Source: Geomonas sp. RF6 (GTDB taxonomy: Bacteria > Desulfobacterota > Desulfuromonadia > Geobacterales > Geobacteraceae). From it: a stretch of 64,000 bases of DNA. Shown one piece after another: positions 57,477 through 64,000 of the stretch (position 1 is its first letter; every line of letters begins with the position of its first letter). The DNA lies in NCBI RefSeq assembly GCF_021044625.1, contig NZ_CP087999.1, positions 3,245,001 through 3,309,000 of the forward strand, given 5' to 3'. Below the pieces are notes generated by a model. It had not been told where the DNA came from. It was given only the letters and a program-made list of their open reading frames with translations, and searched no databases. A program made the translations under genes and the position numbers.

Positions 57477-58934
57477 CTACCCCTTGATGTTGCCGATCGG
57501 CACGAGCCGCGCGACGCGCCTGCTGAGCCCCGCAAGCTCCGTCGTTTCCACCACCTCGTCGATGTTCTTGTAGGCGGCGCCCGCCTCCTCGGCGAGTCCA
57601 CCGAATGAATCAGTGCGAACGTAGATGCCGCGGGCCTCCATCTCCCGCTGCAACTTGTCGCCGCGGTAGTTCTTCTTCGCCTGGTGCCTGCTCATGGTGC
57701 GGCCGCTGCCGTGGGCGGTGGTGAAGAAGGCATCTGCGCCGCTCTCCATCCCGGCGAGGAGGTAGGAGCCCGTCTCCATGCTCCCCCCGATGATGACCGG
57801 CTGCCCCGTCTCCCGGTAGCACTCGGGGATCCCCGCGCTCCCAGGCCCGAAGGCGCGCGTCGATCCTTTCCGGTGCACCAGGAGCTCCTTCTGCTTTCCG
57901 TCCACCATGTGCCGCTCGAGTTTCGCGGTGTTGTGGGCCACGTCGTAGATCATGCGCATCCCCAGGTCGAAGGGGTCGCGGTGGAAGAGCTCTGAGAAGA
58001 CCTCCCTGATCCGGTGCAGGATAACTTGCCTGTTGGCAAAGGCCATGTTCACCGCGCACTTCATGGCACTGAAGTACGCCTGCCCCTCGGGAGAGTTGAA
58101 CGGCGCGCAGGCGAGCTCGCGATCGACGATGCGGATCCCGTACTTGCGCTCCATGACGGAGAGAAAGACCTTCAGGTAGTCGGTGGCCACCTGGTGCCCG
58201 AACCCCCTGGATCCGCAGTGAAACATGATGACGACCTGGTTCGGGATGTTCAGCCCGAAGGACTCCGCGAGCCCCTGGTGGAAGACGTTCTCCGGCTTCA
58301 CGACCTGGATCTCGCAGTAGTGGTTGCCGCTTCCGAGGGTGCCGAGCTGGTTGTAGCCGCGCTCCACCGCCTTGTCGCTCACGTCGGCGGCGCGGGCGCC
58401 GGAGAAGCACCCGCCTTCCTCGGTCATCTCCAGGTCCTCTGCGGTGGCAAAGCCGTGCTCCAGGCACCAGCGCGACCCCTGCTCCATGACGGCGCGGAAA
58501 TCACCCTGCTTGAGCCGCACGAAACCGTGGCAGCCGACCCCGGTGGGGATTCTCGCGAAGAGGCGGTCGACGAGCTGGCGCAGGCGGGGCTGCACCTCGT
58601 CGAAGGTGAGATTGGTGAGGACGAGCCGCATCCCGCAATTTATGTCGAAGCCTATTCCGCCGGGGGAGATGACGCCGCGGTGCGGGTCCATCGCGGCCAT
58701 CCCGCCGATCGGAAAGCCGTACCCCCAGTGTCCGTCCGGCATGCAGTAGGCGTATCTCACGATGCCGGGGAGGGAGGCGACATTGCTGACCTGGTCGAAC
58801 ACCCCCGCGTCCATTTCCTTAAGGAGCTTTTCGGTGGCAAAGATGCGCGCCGGTACCTGCATCCCTTCCTTGTGGGAGACCGGAAGCTCCCATACCGTTT
58901 CCGAGATCCTCTTCAATGCCGCTGGAAGATTCAT
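57477..58934 (-). CDS. rtcB: RNA-splicing ligase RtcB
   Basis: Joins 2',3'-cyclic phosphate or 3'-phosphate ends to 5'-OH RNA ends with GTP and Mn2+. 485 residues. Metal- and GTP-binding motifs are intact: GGIGFDINCGMRL, LGSGNHYCEIQ, FHCGSRGFGHQ, DVAHNTAKLE and TAHGSGRTMSR (guanylated His). The start (MNLPAALKRISE) has GGGGGAAGTA upstream. It forms an operon with archease. No RtcR-type activator or RtcA cyclase is in the window, so control differs from Escherichia coli. Confidence 0.95.
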   Translation of the reverse strand: MNLPAALKRISETVWELPVSHKEGMQVPARIFATEKLLKEMDAGVFDQVSNVASLPGIVRYAYCMPDGHWGYGFPIGGMAAMDPHRGVISPGGIGFDINCGMRLVLTNLTFDEVQPRLRQLVDRLFARIPTGVGCHGFVRLKQGDFRAVMEQGSRWCLEHGFATAEDLEMTEEGGCFSGARAADVSDKAVERGYNQLGTLGSGNHYCEIQVVKPENVFHQGLAESFGLNIPNQVVIMFHCGSRGFGHQVATDYLKVFLSVMERKYGIRIVDRELACAPFNSPEGQAYFSAMKCAVNMAFANRQVILHRIREVFSELFHRDPFDLGMRMIYDVAHNTAKLERHMVDGKQKELLVHRKGSTRAFGPGSAGIPECYRETGQPVIIGGSMETGSYLLAGMESGADAFFTTAHGSGRTMSRHQAKKNYRGDKLQREMEARGIYVRTDSFGGLAEEAGAAYKNIDEVVETTELAGLSRRVARLVPIGNIKG

Positions 58935-59102
58935 TACTTCCCCCTGCTGCTATGGTGCTGAAAAGTGGAGTTCCACCGCTACATGGTATCATAGAATCCC
59001 CTGCTCCAAAGGGGGTATCGGAGGCGGGATGGGGGGGGGAGGCCCCCGGGGTCCGGAGGCTCATGGTATGGAGGGGGCGCTACGGGAGGAAGCGCGCCTT
59101 CT

Positions 59103-59306
59103 TCACCTTTTGCGGGGGGTACTCTTTCGCTGCAGGATCTTCTTCCTTTGCCGCGGCGGCGGGGCCTCCTGCGAGTCGTGCTCCAGCTTGCACCAGTCGC
59201 CGGACCGGTCGAAGCCCTGGATGCATCCGTTGTCGATCAGGTAGTCGAGGTGGTAGTCGTTTATCACGTCATAGGTGAAGTCGTCGTAGCAGACAAGAAC
59301 CCCCAT
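59103..59306 (-). CDS. Small hypothetical protein, 67 residues
   Basis: MGVLVCYDDFTYDVINDYHLDYLID resembles a group of short Geobacter proteins with a Y-D-D-[FY]-T-Y-D-V core followed by a short beta-hairpin (GCIQGFDRSGDWCKL). The C-terminal 20 residues are basic (PRQRKKILQRKSTPRKR), which suggests nucleic-acid or membrane contact. A strong site (AAAGGAGGAGAGC) supports translation. Function unknown. Confidence 0.7.
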   Translation of the reverse strand: MGVLVCYDDFTYDVINDYHLDYLIDNGCIQGFDRSGDWCKLEHDSQEAPPPRQRKKILQRKSTPRKR

Positions 59307-59533
59307 GCTCTCCTCCTTTGTTGCGGGAATCGTTTAGTCGTTTGTGCGATACTACTTTTATCGGCTTATTCCTCACCGTTCTTTAAGGAAAAGGAGGGCG
59401 TGCCGGGCTTCAGCCTGGGAAGAGGTCCCTTTTCCCGCGTCTCCTTTTGCGGCGAAAGCGCTGTTGACAAGGGGACGGGGTCACCTGTATGCTCCGTTGA
59501 TTGCCCGAATCTACTATGTAAAGAGGTAACGCA

Positions 59534-60736
59534 ATGGATCACGATCACGATCATTCGGAAGAGTTGGAAAACGGCGAAGAGAGTTTTGCAGATCTTTTCG
59601 AGCGCAGCCAGAAAGATATGGGGCGTCTCGAGCCGGGGAGCCAGGTGGAGGCGACTGTCCTGAAGATCACCAGGGAATGGATCTTCCTCGACACCGGCAG
59701 GAAAGGTGAGGGTGTCCTCGACATCAAGGAACTCACCGACCCGGACGGGAACGTCACCGTCAATGTCGGCGACAAGATCAACGCCTGGTTCGTGTCGTCC
59801 CGCAAAAACGAGATGCGCTTCACCACGAAGCTCGGCGGGAAGTCCGCGGGCAACTCCCAGCTCCAGGAAGCATACGCCGTCGGGATCCCCGTGGAGGGCG
59901 TCATCGAGAAGGAAGTAAAGGGTGGCTTCGAGGTGCGCTTAGGGTCCAGCCGCGCCTTCTGCCCCTTCTCGCAGGTCGGGCTGAAGAGGGTGGAAAACAG
60001 CGCCGAGCTCATCGGGAAGCACCTTCCCTTCCGCATCACGGAGTACAGCGAGAACGGCCGCAACATCCTCGTGTCGCACCGCGCCCTCCTCGAAGAGGAG
60101 CAGCGCCAGCAGCGCGAGGCGCTGAAAGAGACACTGAAGGCGGGGGACAGGGTGAAAGGTACCGTCACCTCCCTGCGCGACTTCGGCGCCTTCGTCTCCA
60201 TCGGTGCCGTCGAAGGACTCCTGCCGATCTCCGAGGTCTCCTGGTCCCGTGTCGGGGACGTAAGCGAGGTCCTCTCCGTGGGGCAGGAAATCGAGGTCGT
60301 GGTGAAGTCGATCGACTGGGAGAAACAGAGGATCTCCTTCTCCCTGAAGGAGACCCTGGCAGATCCGTGGGAGCAGGCTGCCACCACCTTCCAGGTCGGT
60401 TCGTACCGCAACGGGCGCGTCGCCCGCCTGACCCCCTTCGGCGCATTCGTGACGCTCGGTGAGGGGATCGACGGTCTCATCCACATCTCCAAGCTCGGGG
60501 GAGGGAAGCGCATCACCCACCCGAAAGAGGTCTTGAGCGAAGGGCAGGAAGTGGAGGTGAAGATCGAAGGGGTGGACCAGGAGCAGAAGCGGATCTCCCT
60601 TTCCCTCGCATCGATCAGCCGGGCAGAGCAGGAGCAGGCGGACACGCTGGAGGCGTACCGCGCCGGTGCCGCCCAGGCCCCGAAAGGTATGGGGACTCTC
60701 GGCGACATCCTGAAGGCGAAGCTGAAGAAGGGGTAG
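59534..60736 (+). CDS. Four-S1-domain RNA-binding protein
   Basis: 400 residues with four S1 motifs: ~34-100 (GSQVEATVLKITREWIFLDTGRKGEGVLD), ~118-185 (PVEGVIEKEVKGGFEVRLG, with AFCPFSQV), ~203-275 (GDRVKGTVTSLRDFGAFVSIGAVEGLLPISEV) and ~290-365 (GRVARLTPFGAFVTLGEGIDGLIHISKL). It is like RpsA and its shorter relatives but has no cytidylate kinase or ribosome-anchoring N-terminus. Probable role: translation or RNA turnover. The ATG follows AAAGAGGTAACGCA. The DUF3820 gene follows after 3 bp. Confidence 0.88.
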   Translation: MDHDHDHSEELENGEESFADLFERSQKDMGRLEPGSQVEATVLKITREWIFLDTGRKGEGVLDIKELTDPDGNVTVNVGDKINAWFVSSRKNEMRFTTKLGGKSAGNSQLQEAYAVGIPVEGVIEKEVKGGFEVRLGSSRAFCPFSQVGLKRVENSAELIGKHLPFRITEYSENGRNILVSHRALLEEEQRQQREALKETLKAGDRVKGTVTSLRDFGAFVSIGAVEGLLPISEVSWSRVGDVSEVLSVGQEIEVVVKSIDWEKQRISFSLKETLADPWEQAATTFQVGSYRNGRVARLTPFGAFVTLGEGIDGLIHISKLGGGKRITHPKEVLSEGQEVEVKIEGVDQEQKRISLSLASISRAEQEQADTLEAYRAGAAQAPKGMGTLGDILKAKLKKG

Positions 60737-60739
60737 GGG

Positions 60740-60961
60740 ATGCAGGAGATCTTTCCGGACCGAAAAAACCTGCTGAAGCTGGCCCGGACCCGCATGCCGT
60801 TCGGACGGTACTCCGGATCGCTCCTCATCGACCTGCCGGAGCCGTATCTTGTGTGGTTCAGGCAGGAGGGGTTCCCGCAAGGGGAACTCGGCGAGATGCT
60901 GCAATGCGTGTACGAGATAAAGGTGAACGGCCTTGAGTATCTATTCAAGCCGCTCCGCTGA
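60740..60961 (+). CDS. DUF3820-family protein
   Basis: 73 residues covering the whole DUF3820 unit: RTRMPFGRYSGSLLIDLPEPYLVWF. The family includes the Pseudomonas quorum-regulated protein PA2778-like group, often beside exonucleases. It begins 3 bp after the S1-domain gene stop, with AGGGG upstream, so it is translationally coupled. A terminator follows. Confidence 0.85.
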   Translation: MQEIFPDRKNLLKLARTRMPFGRYSGSLLIDLPEPYLVWFRQEGFPQGELGEMLQCVYEIKVNGLEYLFKPLR

Positions 60962-60983
60962 GAGAAGTTGCTGCAAAACTAAT

Positions 60984-61015
60984 AAAGCCCTCCCGGGAAA
61001 CCGGGGGGGCTTTTT
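60984..61015 (+). terminator. Intrinsic terminator of the S1-DUF3820 unit
   Basis: AAAGCCCTCCCGG-GAAA-CCGGGGGGGCTTTTT; GAAA tetraloop and T-run. Symmetric, so it could also serve the convergent minus-strand gene. Confidence 0.9.
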
Positions 61016-61048
61016 GCTGCGCCACGCTTCGCTGCCGAATGGTGCAGA

Positions 61049-61570
61049 CTAGCGCATCCACTCCACGCGTACCAGGTTGTTGTCGCGGTTCCACTTGTAG
61101 TGCAACTCGCCGCTCTGGGATTTGTACACTTCACGCCCGAGCTTCTGGGCGAGCTTTTCCTCGGTCGTGGTCACGGTGATACCCTCGGCATCCTCCGTTA
61201 TATCCATGATTCTGCCGAGAGGATTCTTGGTGCGCGAGGTCGCCTCCGTGTGGCGCAGGGTGTTCATGATTTCTTCCTTGTGATCCTGCAGATAGGAGCC
61301 GGAAAGGTGCACTACGCCGGCAGGTGTGTGGTCGTGCATCCTCTTGCAAGCCGGGCAAAGGATCTTTACGCCGCTCGTCTCAACCTTCTCCAGGGTCCAC
61401 CGTTTGCTTTTGTACGTCATGCCGCACTCTCTGCATGAGGTGCCGTCGCTCAGTCCTTCCTTCGGTACATACACGTCGGTGCTGCGAGCAGCCCGCCTTC
61501 CTTTTTCCTCCACACCTTCACGAAGCACAGACTTGAACTTGTTCTTTTCGTGGTTGACGGTTCGTGCCAT
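61049..61570 (-). CDS. BCAM0308-like zinc-binding protein
   Basis: 173 residues. Two Cys pairs, SCRECGMTYKSKRW and ILCPACKRMHDHTPAG, form a predicted treble-clef or ribbon; HLSGSYLQDHKEEIMNTLRHTEA and NPLGRIMDI are the most conserved parts of the family. The C-terminal ~45 residues are a beta-rich segment (GITVTTTEEKLAQKLGREVYK). It occurs in many proteobacteria without assigned function; RNA or ribosome contact is possible. The start at 61570 follows CCGGAGGTGTCCC. Confidence 0.75.
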   Translation of the reverse strand: MARTVNHEKNKFKSVLREGVEEKGRRAARSTDVYVPKEGLSDGTSCRECGMTYKSKRWTLEKVETSGVKILCPACKRMHDHTPAGVVHLSGSYLQDHKEEIMNTLRHTEATSRTKNPLGRIMDITEDAEGITVTTTEEKLAQKLGREVYKSQSGELHYKWNRDNNLVRVEWMR

Positions 61571-62304
61571 GGGACACCTCCGGTGAATTTTTCCTATGCA
61601 TATTACAAGTATAGCACCGATGCCGGTGCCGGAGACCCTCTTCTCCAGAGAGGAGCTCCCGTCAACGACGGGGACTCGTCCCCTCCGGGTGGAGCACAAA
61701 AAGAAAAAGGCCCGACAGTACTTCGTCGGACCTTTTCCGGGGGTTGGCGTTCGAATGGGATGCTTTTTTCTTATCCGTCGGTAGATGCGAGTGGGAGATC
61801 CGGGCGATTACTCAATCCGGTCTTTTCGCACCCCCTTTTTCAAGCGGTGGATACGCCTGGCGGATGAGACTATAAGCTTTCAACTATATCCCTGAACGCC
61901 AAGTTAACGCTCCGGGATGTCGTAGCACTGTAAGAGCCCACTGTCCTTTTGTAAAGCATGGTTCGGGAAAACGCTTCAGGCTCCGTTCTTTTGAACGTTT
62001 GCTCACCACGTCTGCACCCGTACTTCTTTGCAAGAGTATCGACAGGTTCCTCGGTTTAGTACTTACGCGCATTCCAGAGCTTTCGTTTCAAAGAGCTTCT
62101 TTTGATTTTATTGTATGCTTCCGTTTTGGAATCGTCAATAATTTCGAAAGGGCTCCTTGATACTGTTTTCATTCGGTTTTAAAGGAGCAACTCATCCATA
62201 ACTTCATGCTAGACCCTCCGCAGGAAAAAATCAACATTTCTTGGAGGGGGAGATTTTACGGTGACGATGGTAAAATTATATAGTGTTTATGGGGGGATAA
62301 GGAG
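61571..62304. other. 734-bp intergenic region without a recognised gene
   Basis: Contains one symmetric hairpin with flanking A/T runs (61705-61737, AAGGCCCGAC..GTCGGACCTT), which looks like a terminator oriented either way. Beyond it (61890-62290) the sequence becomes AT-rich, with no ORF longer than 62 codons and no tRNA-like cloverleaf. A structured RNA cannot be excluded. Confidence 0.5.
61705..61737. terminator. Symmetric terminator-like hairpin
   Basis: A 12-bp stem with one mismatch, preceded by AAAAAGAAAAA and followed by TTTTCC. No gene ends next to it; it may protect against read-through from upstream or antisense transcription. Confidence 0.5.
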
Positions 62305-62958
62305 ATGTTCCAGAAAAGGGATCTGTCGGCCAAGAAGGAACTGATGATAGTGCAGCATCTGGTGGCGCGCGGCATCAGGGACGAGGCGGTGCTGCGGGCG
62401 ATGCGGGAAGTGCCGAGGGAGGCGTTTGTCGCCGAGGGGATGGAGGCCTTCGCCTACGAGGACTCCCCGCTCCCCATACAGGAGGGGCAGACGATCTCGC
62501 AGCCGTACATCGTGGCTTTCATGACCGAGGCGCTGGAGCTTTCCCCGAGCGACCGTGTGCTGGAGATAGGGACCGGCTCCGGGTACGCCGCCGCGATCCT
62601 CAGCCGGGTTGTGGGGGAGGTCCACACGGTGGAGCGGATCGGCTTTCTGGCGCAGCAGGCGGCGGTGCGGCTGCGCGAACATCACTTCGACAACGTGATC
62701 GTGCACGAGGGTGATGGCACCCTCGGATGGCCGGAGGCTGCGCCGTACGACGCGGTCGTGGTGACGGCGGGCGCCCCTGAGGTGCCGGAGTCGCTGATGC
62801 GCCAGCTCGCGCTGAACGGGAGGCTGGTGATCCCGGTGGGGGACGCCCAGCATTACCAGACGCTGGTGCGGGTGCGCCGCGAGACGGAGACGAGGTTTTT
62901 GCGGGAGGAGCTTTGCGCGGTGCGCTTTGTCCCTCTTATCGGGAGGGAGGGGTGGTAG
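62305..62958 (+). CDS. pcm: Protein-L-isoaspartate O-methyltransferase
   Basis: Repairs isoaspartyl residues in aged proteins using SAM. 217 residues, with QTISQPYIVAFMTEALELSP, SAM-binding LEIGTGSGYAAAILS and DAVVVTAGAPEVPESLMRQL. The start follows GGATAAGGAG with short spacing. Its 3' end overlaps the convergent RluA-type gene by 23 bp. Confidence 0.94.
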   Translation: MFQKRDLSAKKELMIVQHLVARGIRDEAVLRAMREVPREAFVAEGMEAFAYEDSPLPIQEGQTISQPYIVAFMTEALELSPSDRVLEIGTGSGYAAAILSRVVGEVHTVERIGFLAQQAAVRLREHHFDNVIVHEGDGTLGWPEAAPYDAVVVTAGAPEVPESLMRQLALNGRLVIPVGDAQHYQTLVRVRRETETRFLREELCAVRFVPLIGREGW

Positions 62959-63853
62959 CGCGCGGCGCGACCCTCTCCAGCGCCTCCATAAGGTGCGCCG
63001 GGTCTGCCGGGAGAAGCTCGCAACAGAGCGTCACCAGTGCCGCCGGAAGCGGTGCCAGTATTTCCAGCCCTTCCGTTGTCGCGGGGTGGGTGAGGGTGGT
63101 CTTCAGGGAATGGAGGGCGTGCCCGGTGAAGCCGGAGAGGGCCCTCCCGCCGTAGCGCTTGTCCCCGAGAATCGGGTGCTTCACGAGCTTGAAGTGCTGC
63201 CGTATCTGGTGCATCCTCCCTGTCACGGGGTAGACCGCCAGAAGAGCCACATCTTCCCCCTGCAGCAGACGCAGATAACGGGTCTGCGACTCCTTTCCGT
63301 CCAGCGGGGCGTCGATGACGTCCTCCTCCTTCACACTCCCTTCCACGAGGGCGAGATAGAGTTTCCCCAGACCCTCTTCCTTCACCATCCTGCCGAACAT
63401 CCCTGCTGCGACTGCGTTCTTGGCCATGATGATGGCGCCCGAAGTCCCCTTGTCGAGACGGTTTACCGGCCTAAGCTTTCCGGGTGCACCGTCCCGCTCG
63501 GCCAGAAACCGTTCGCCCGCCTCCACGAGGTTCGGCTCGCTGGAGTCCTCCGTGCGGTGCACCGAGAGCCCCGGAGCCTTGTTGAAGGAGACGATCCAGG
63601 TGTCCTCGAAGAGGATTTCCAAGGGCGGGGTCCGTGTGGCCAGGAAGGCAGCGGTCTTCGCGCTCTCCTTCAGCGTCACCACGTCGCCTGAGCGCACGGT
63701 ATATGCCGCGTCAGCCGGTGCGCCGTTGATCTTCAGGTGCCCGGCGGTGAGGAGCTTCTTGAGGTAGGAGTGGGGAGCCTTCGGCAGCAGGTTGCGCAGA
63801 AAGGAGTCGGCCCTGCGGAAATGGTCTTTCGTCTCGATCTGATAGGTAAGCAT
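62936..63853 (-). CDS. RluA-family pseudouridine synthase
   Basis: 305 residues. An N-terminal S4-like RNA-binding domain (about 10-75; RADSFLRNLLPKAPHSYLKKLL) precedes a catalytic domain with RPVNRLDKGTSGAIIMAK (catalytic Asp in RLDxxTSG) and GRMHQIRQHF. It isomerises uridines in 23S rRNA or tRNA; RluC/RluD/RluA cannot be separated by eye. The ATG at 63853 (MLTYQIETK) is preferred over an upstream TTG. Confidence 0.92.
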   Translation of the reverse strand: MLTYQIETKDHFRRADSFLRNLLPKAPHSYLKKLLTAGHLKINGAPADAAYTVRSGDVVTLKESAKTAAFLATRTPPLEILFEDTWIVSFNKAPGLSVHRTEDSSEPNLVEAGERFLAERDGAPGKLRPVNRLDKGTSGAIIMAKNAVAAGMFGRMVKEEGLGKLYLALVEGSVKEEDVIDAPLDGKESQTRYLRLLQGEDVALLAVYPVTGRMHQIRQHFKLVKHPILGDKRYGGRALSGFTGHALHSLKTTLTHPATTEGLEILAPLPAALVTLCCELLPADPAHLMEALERVAPRATTPPSR

Positions 63854-63967
63854 GGCAGGGAGTATACTCTCATGAAAGAGGGGGCGCAAGGTATGTTTCG
63901 ACGAGTGCCGTCCCTTTCCCTCCTCCGCGAAAAGGGGAGGGAAGGGGCGCGGGAGTGGAAGCGCCGG

Positions 63968-64000
63968 CTACAGCTTTACATCGCCGCCGTCGCCCAGATA
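63968..64000 (-). CDS. Possible 3' end of a minus-strand gene running off the window
   Basis: The minus strand reads YLGDGGDVKL followed by TAG, with no gene between this and the pseudouridine synthase apart from a GGGAGGG-type hairpin at 63908-63945. Too short to identify. Confidence 0.3.
   Translation of the reverse strand, partial: YLGDGGDVKL

Noticed and set aside
62020-62110. Possible small RNA such as 6S in the 61.6-62.3 kb gap
   Set aside because: No long near-complementary rod structure could be traced by eye; evidence is insufficient.

Overview
The window is high-GC bacterial chromosome and reads as a member of the Geobacteraceae (Desulfuromonadota; Geobacter, Geomonas or Citrifermentans type). 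The pointers are a T-box-controlled leuA, a four-haem exported flavocytochrome, an NtrC-type regulator with sigma-54 promoters, multi-sensor PAS/GAF histidine kinases, and many small palindromic dispersed repeats of the kind common in these genomes. No prophage, transposase, CRISPR array or rRNA is visible. One tRNA is present.

Layout. 1-2070: the end of a sensor kinase, then a SagB-type oxidoreductase and a GIY-YIG protein. 2400-8450: leucine biosynthesis (T-box, leuA, later leuC and leuD), interrupted by cspA and a LOG-family protein. 8687-12040: an exported aromatic/proline-repeat protein, an MlaE permease and an MCE protein, with no ATPase between them. 12477-16885: a CruF-like carotenoid protein with a duplicated 3' end, and a 964-residue sensor kinase. 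17380-19584: a DUF2382/stress-protein cluster. 19906-24224: an MFS transporter, then a GEMM-like riboswitch ahead of a FemAB-type/DegT-type pair that probably serves cell-surface polysaccharide. 24255-33022: tRNA-Thr, a TatA homologue, a class I fumarase with a twin-arginine signal, a periplasmic-sensing two-component system and a FccA-like periplasmic fumarate reductase. 33202-37505: a second MFS transporter, a PNPOx-like protein, an orphan antitoxin and an exported rhodanese. 37684-43088: an Fe-S/VTT fusion, YCII and MsrA genes, with a 1.86-kb tandem duplication. 43101-49460: a D,D-carboxypeptidase, hisI-hisG, an adenosine/adenine deaminase, a HelD-like helicase and a TRIC-like channel. 49687-54431: mutL-miaA-hfq and a PDZ/radical-SAM protein. 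54553-63853: a BioD/DRTGG protein, BON protein, archease-rtcB, a four-S1-domain protein, pcm and an RluA-type pseudouridine synthase.

The most interesting block is 24983-33022. A fumarase carrying a canonical SRRDFLK signal, a TatA beside it, a kinase with an extracytoplasmic solute-binding domain, a GAFTGA-containing sigma-54 activator, and a fumarate reductase with all FccA active-site residues sit together. Both enzyme genes have a sigma-54-like promoter, and in each case an inverted repeat ATAACC-N3-GGTTAT (or a one-mismatch form) lies about 100 bp upstream of the -12 element. The simplest reading is a coordinately controlled periplasmic malate-to-fumarate-to-succinate module. The sequence supports the parts and the control sites. 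The joint physiological role is inference.
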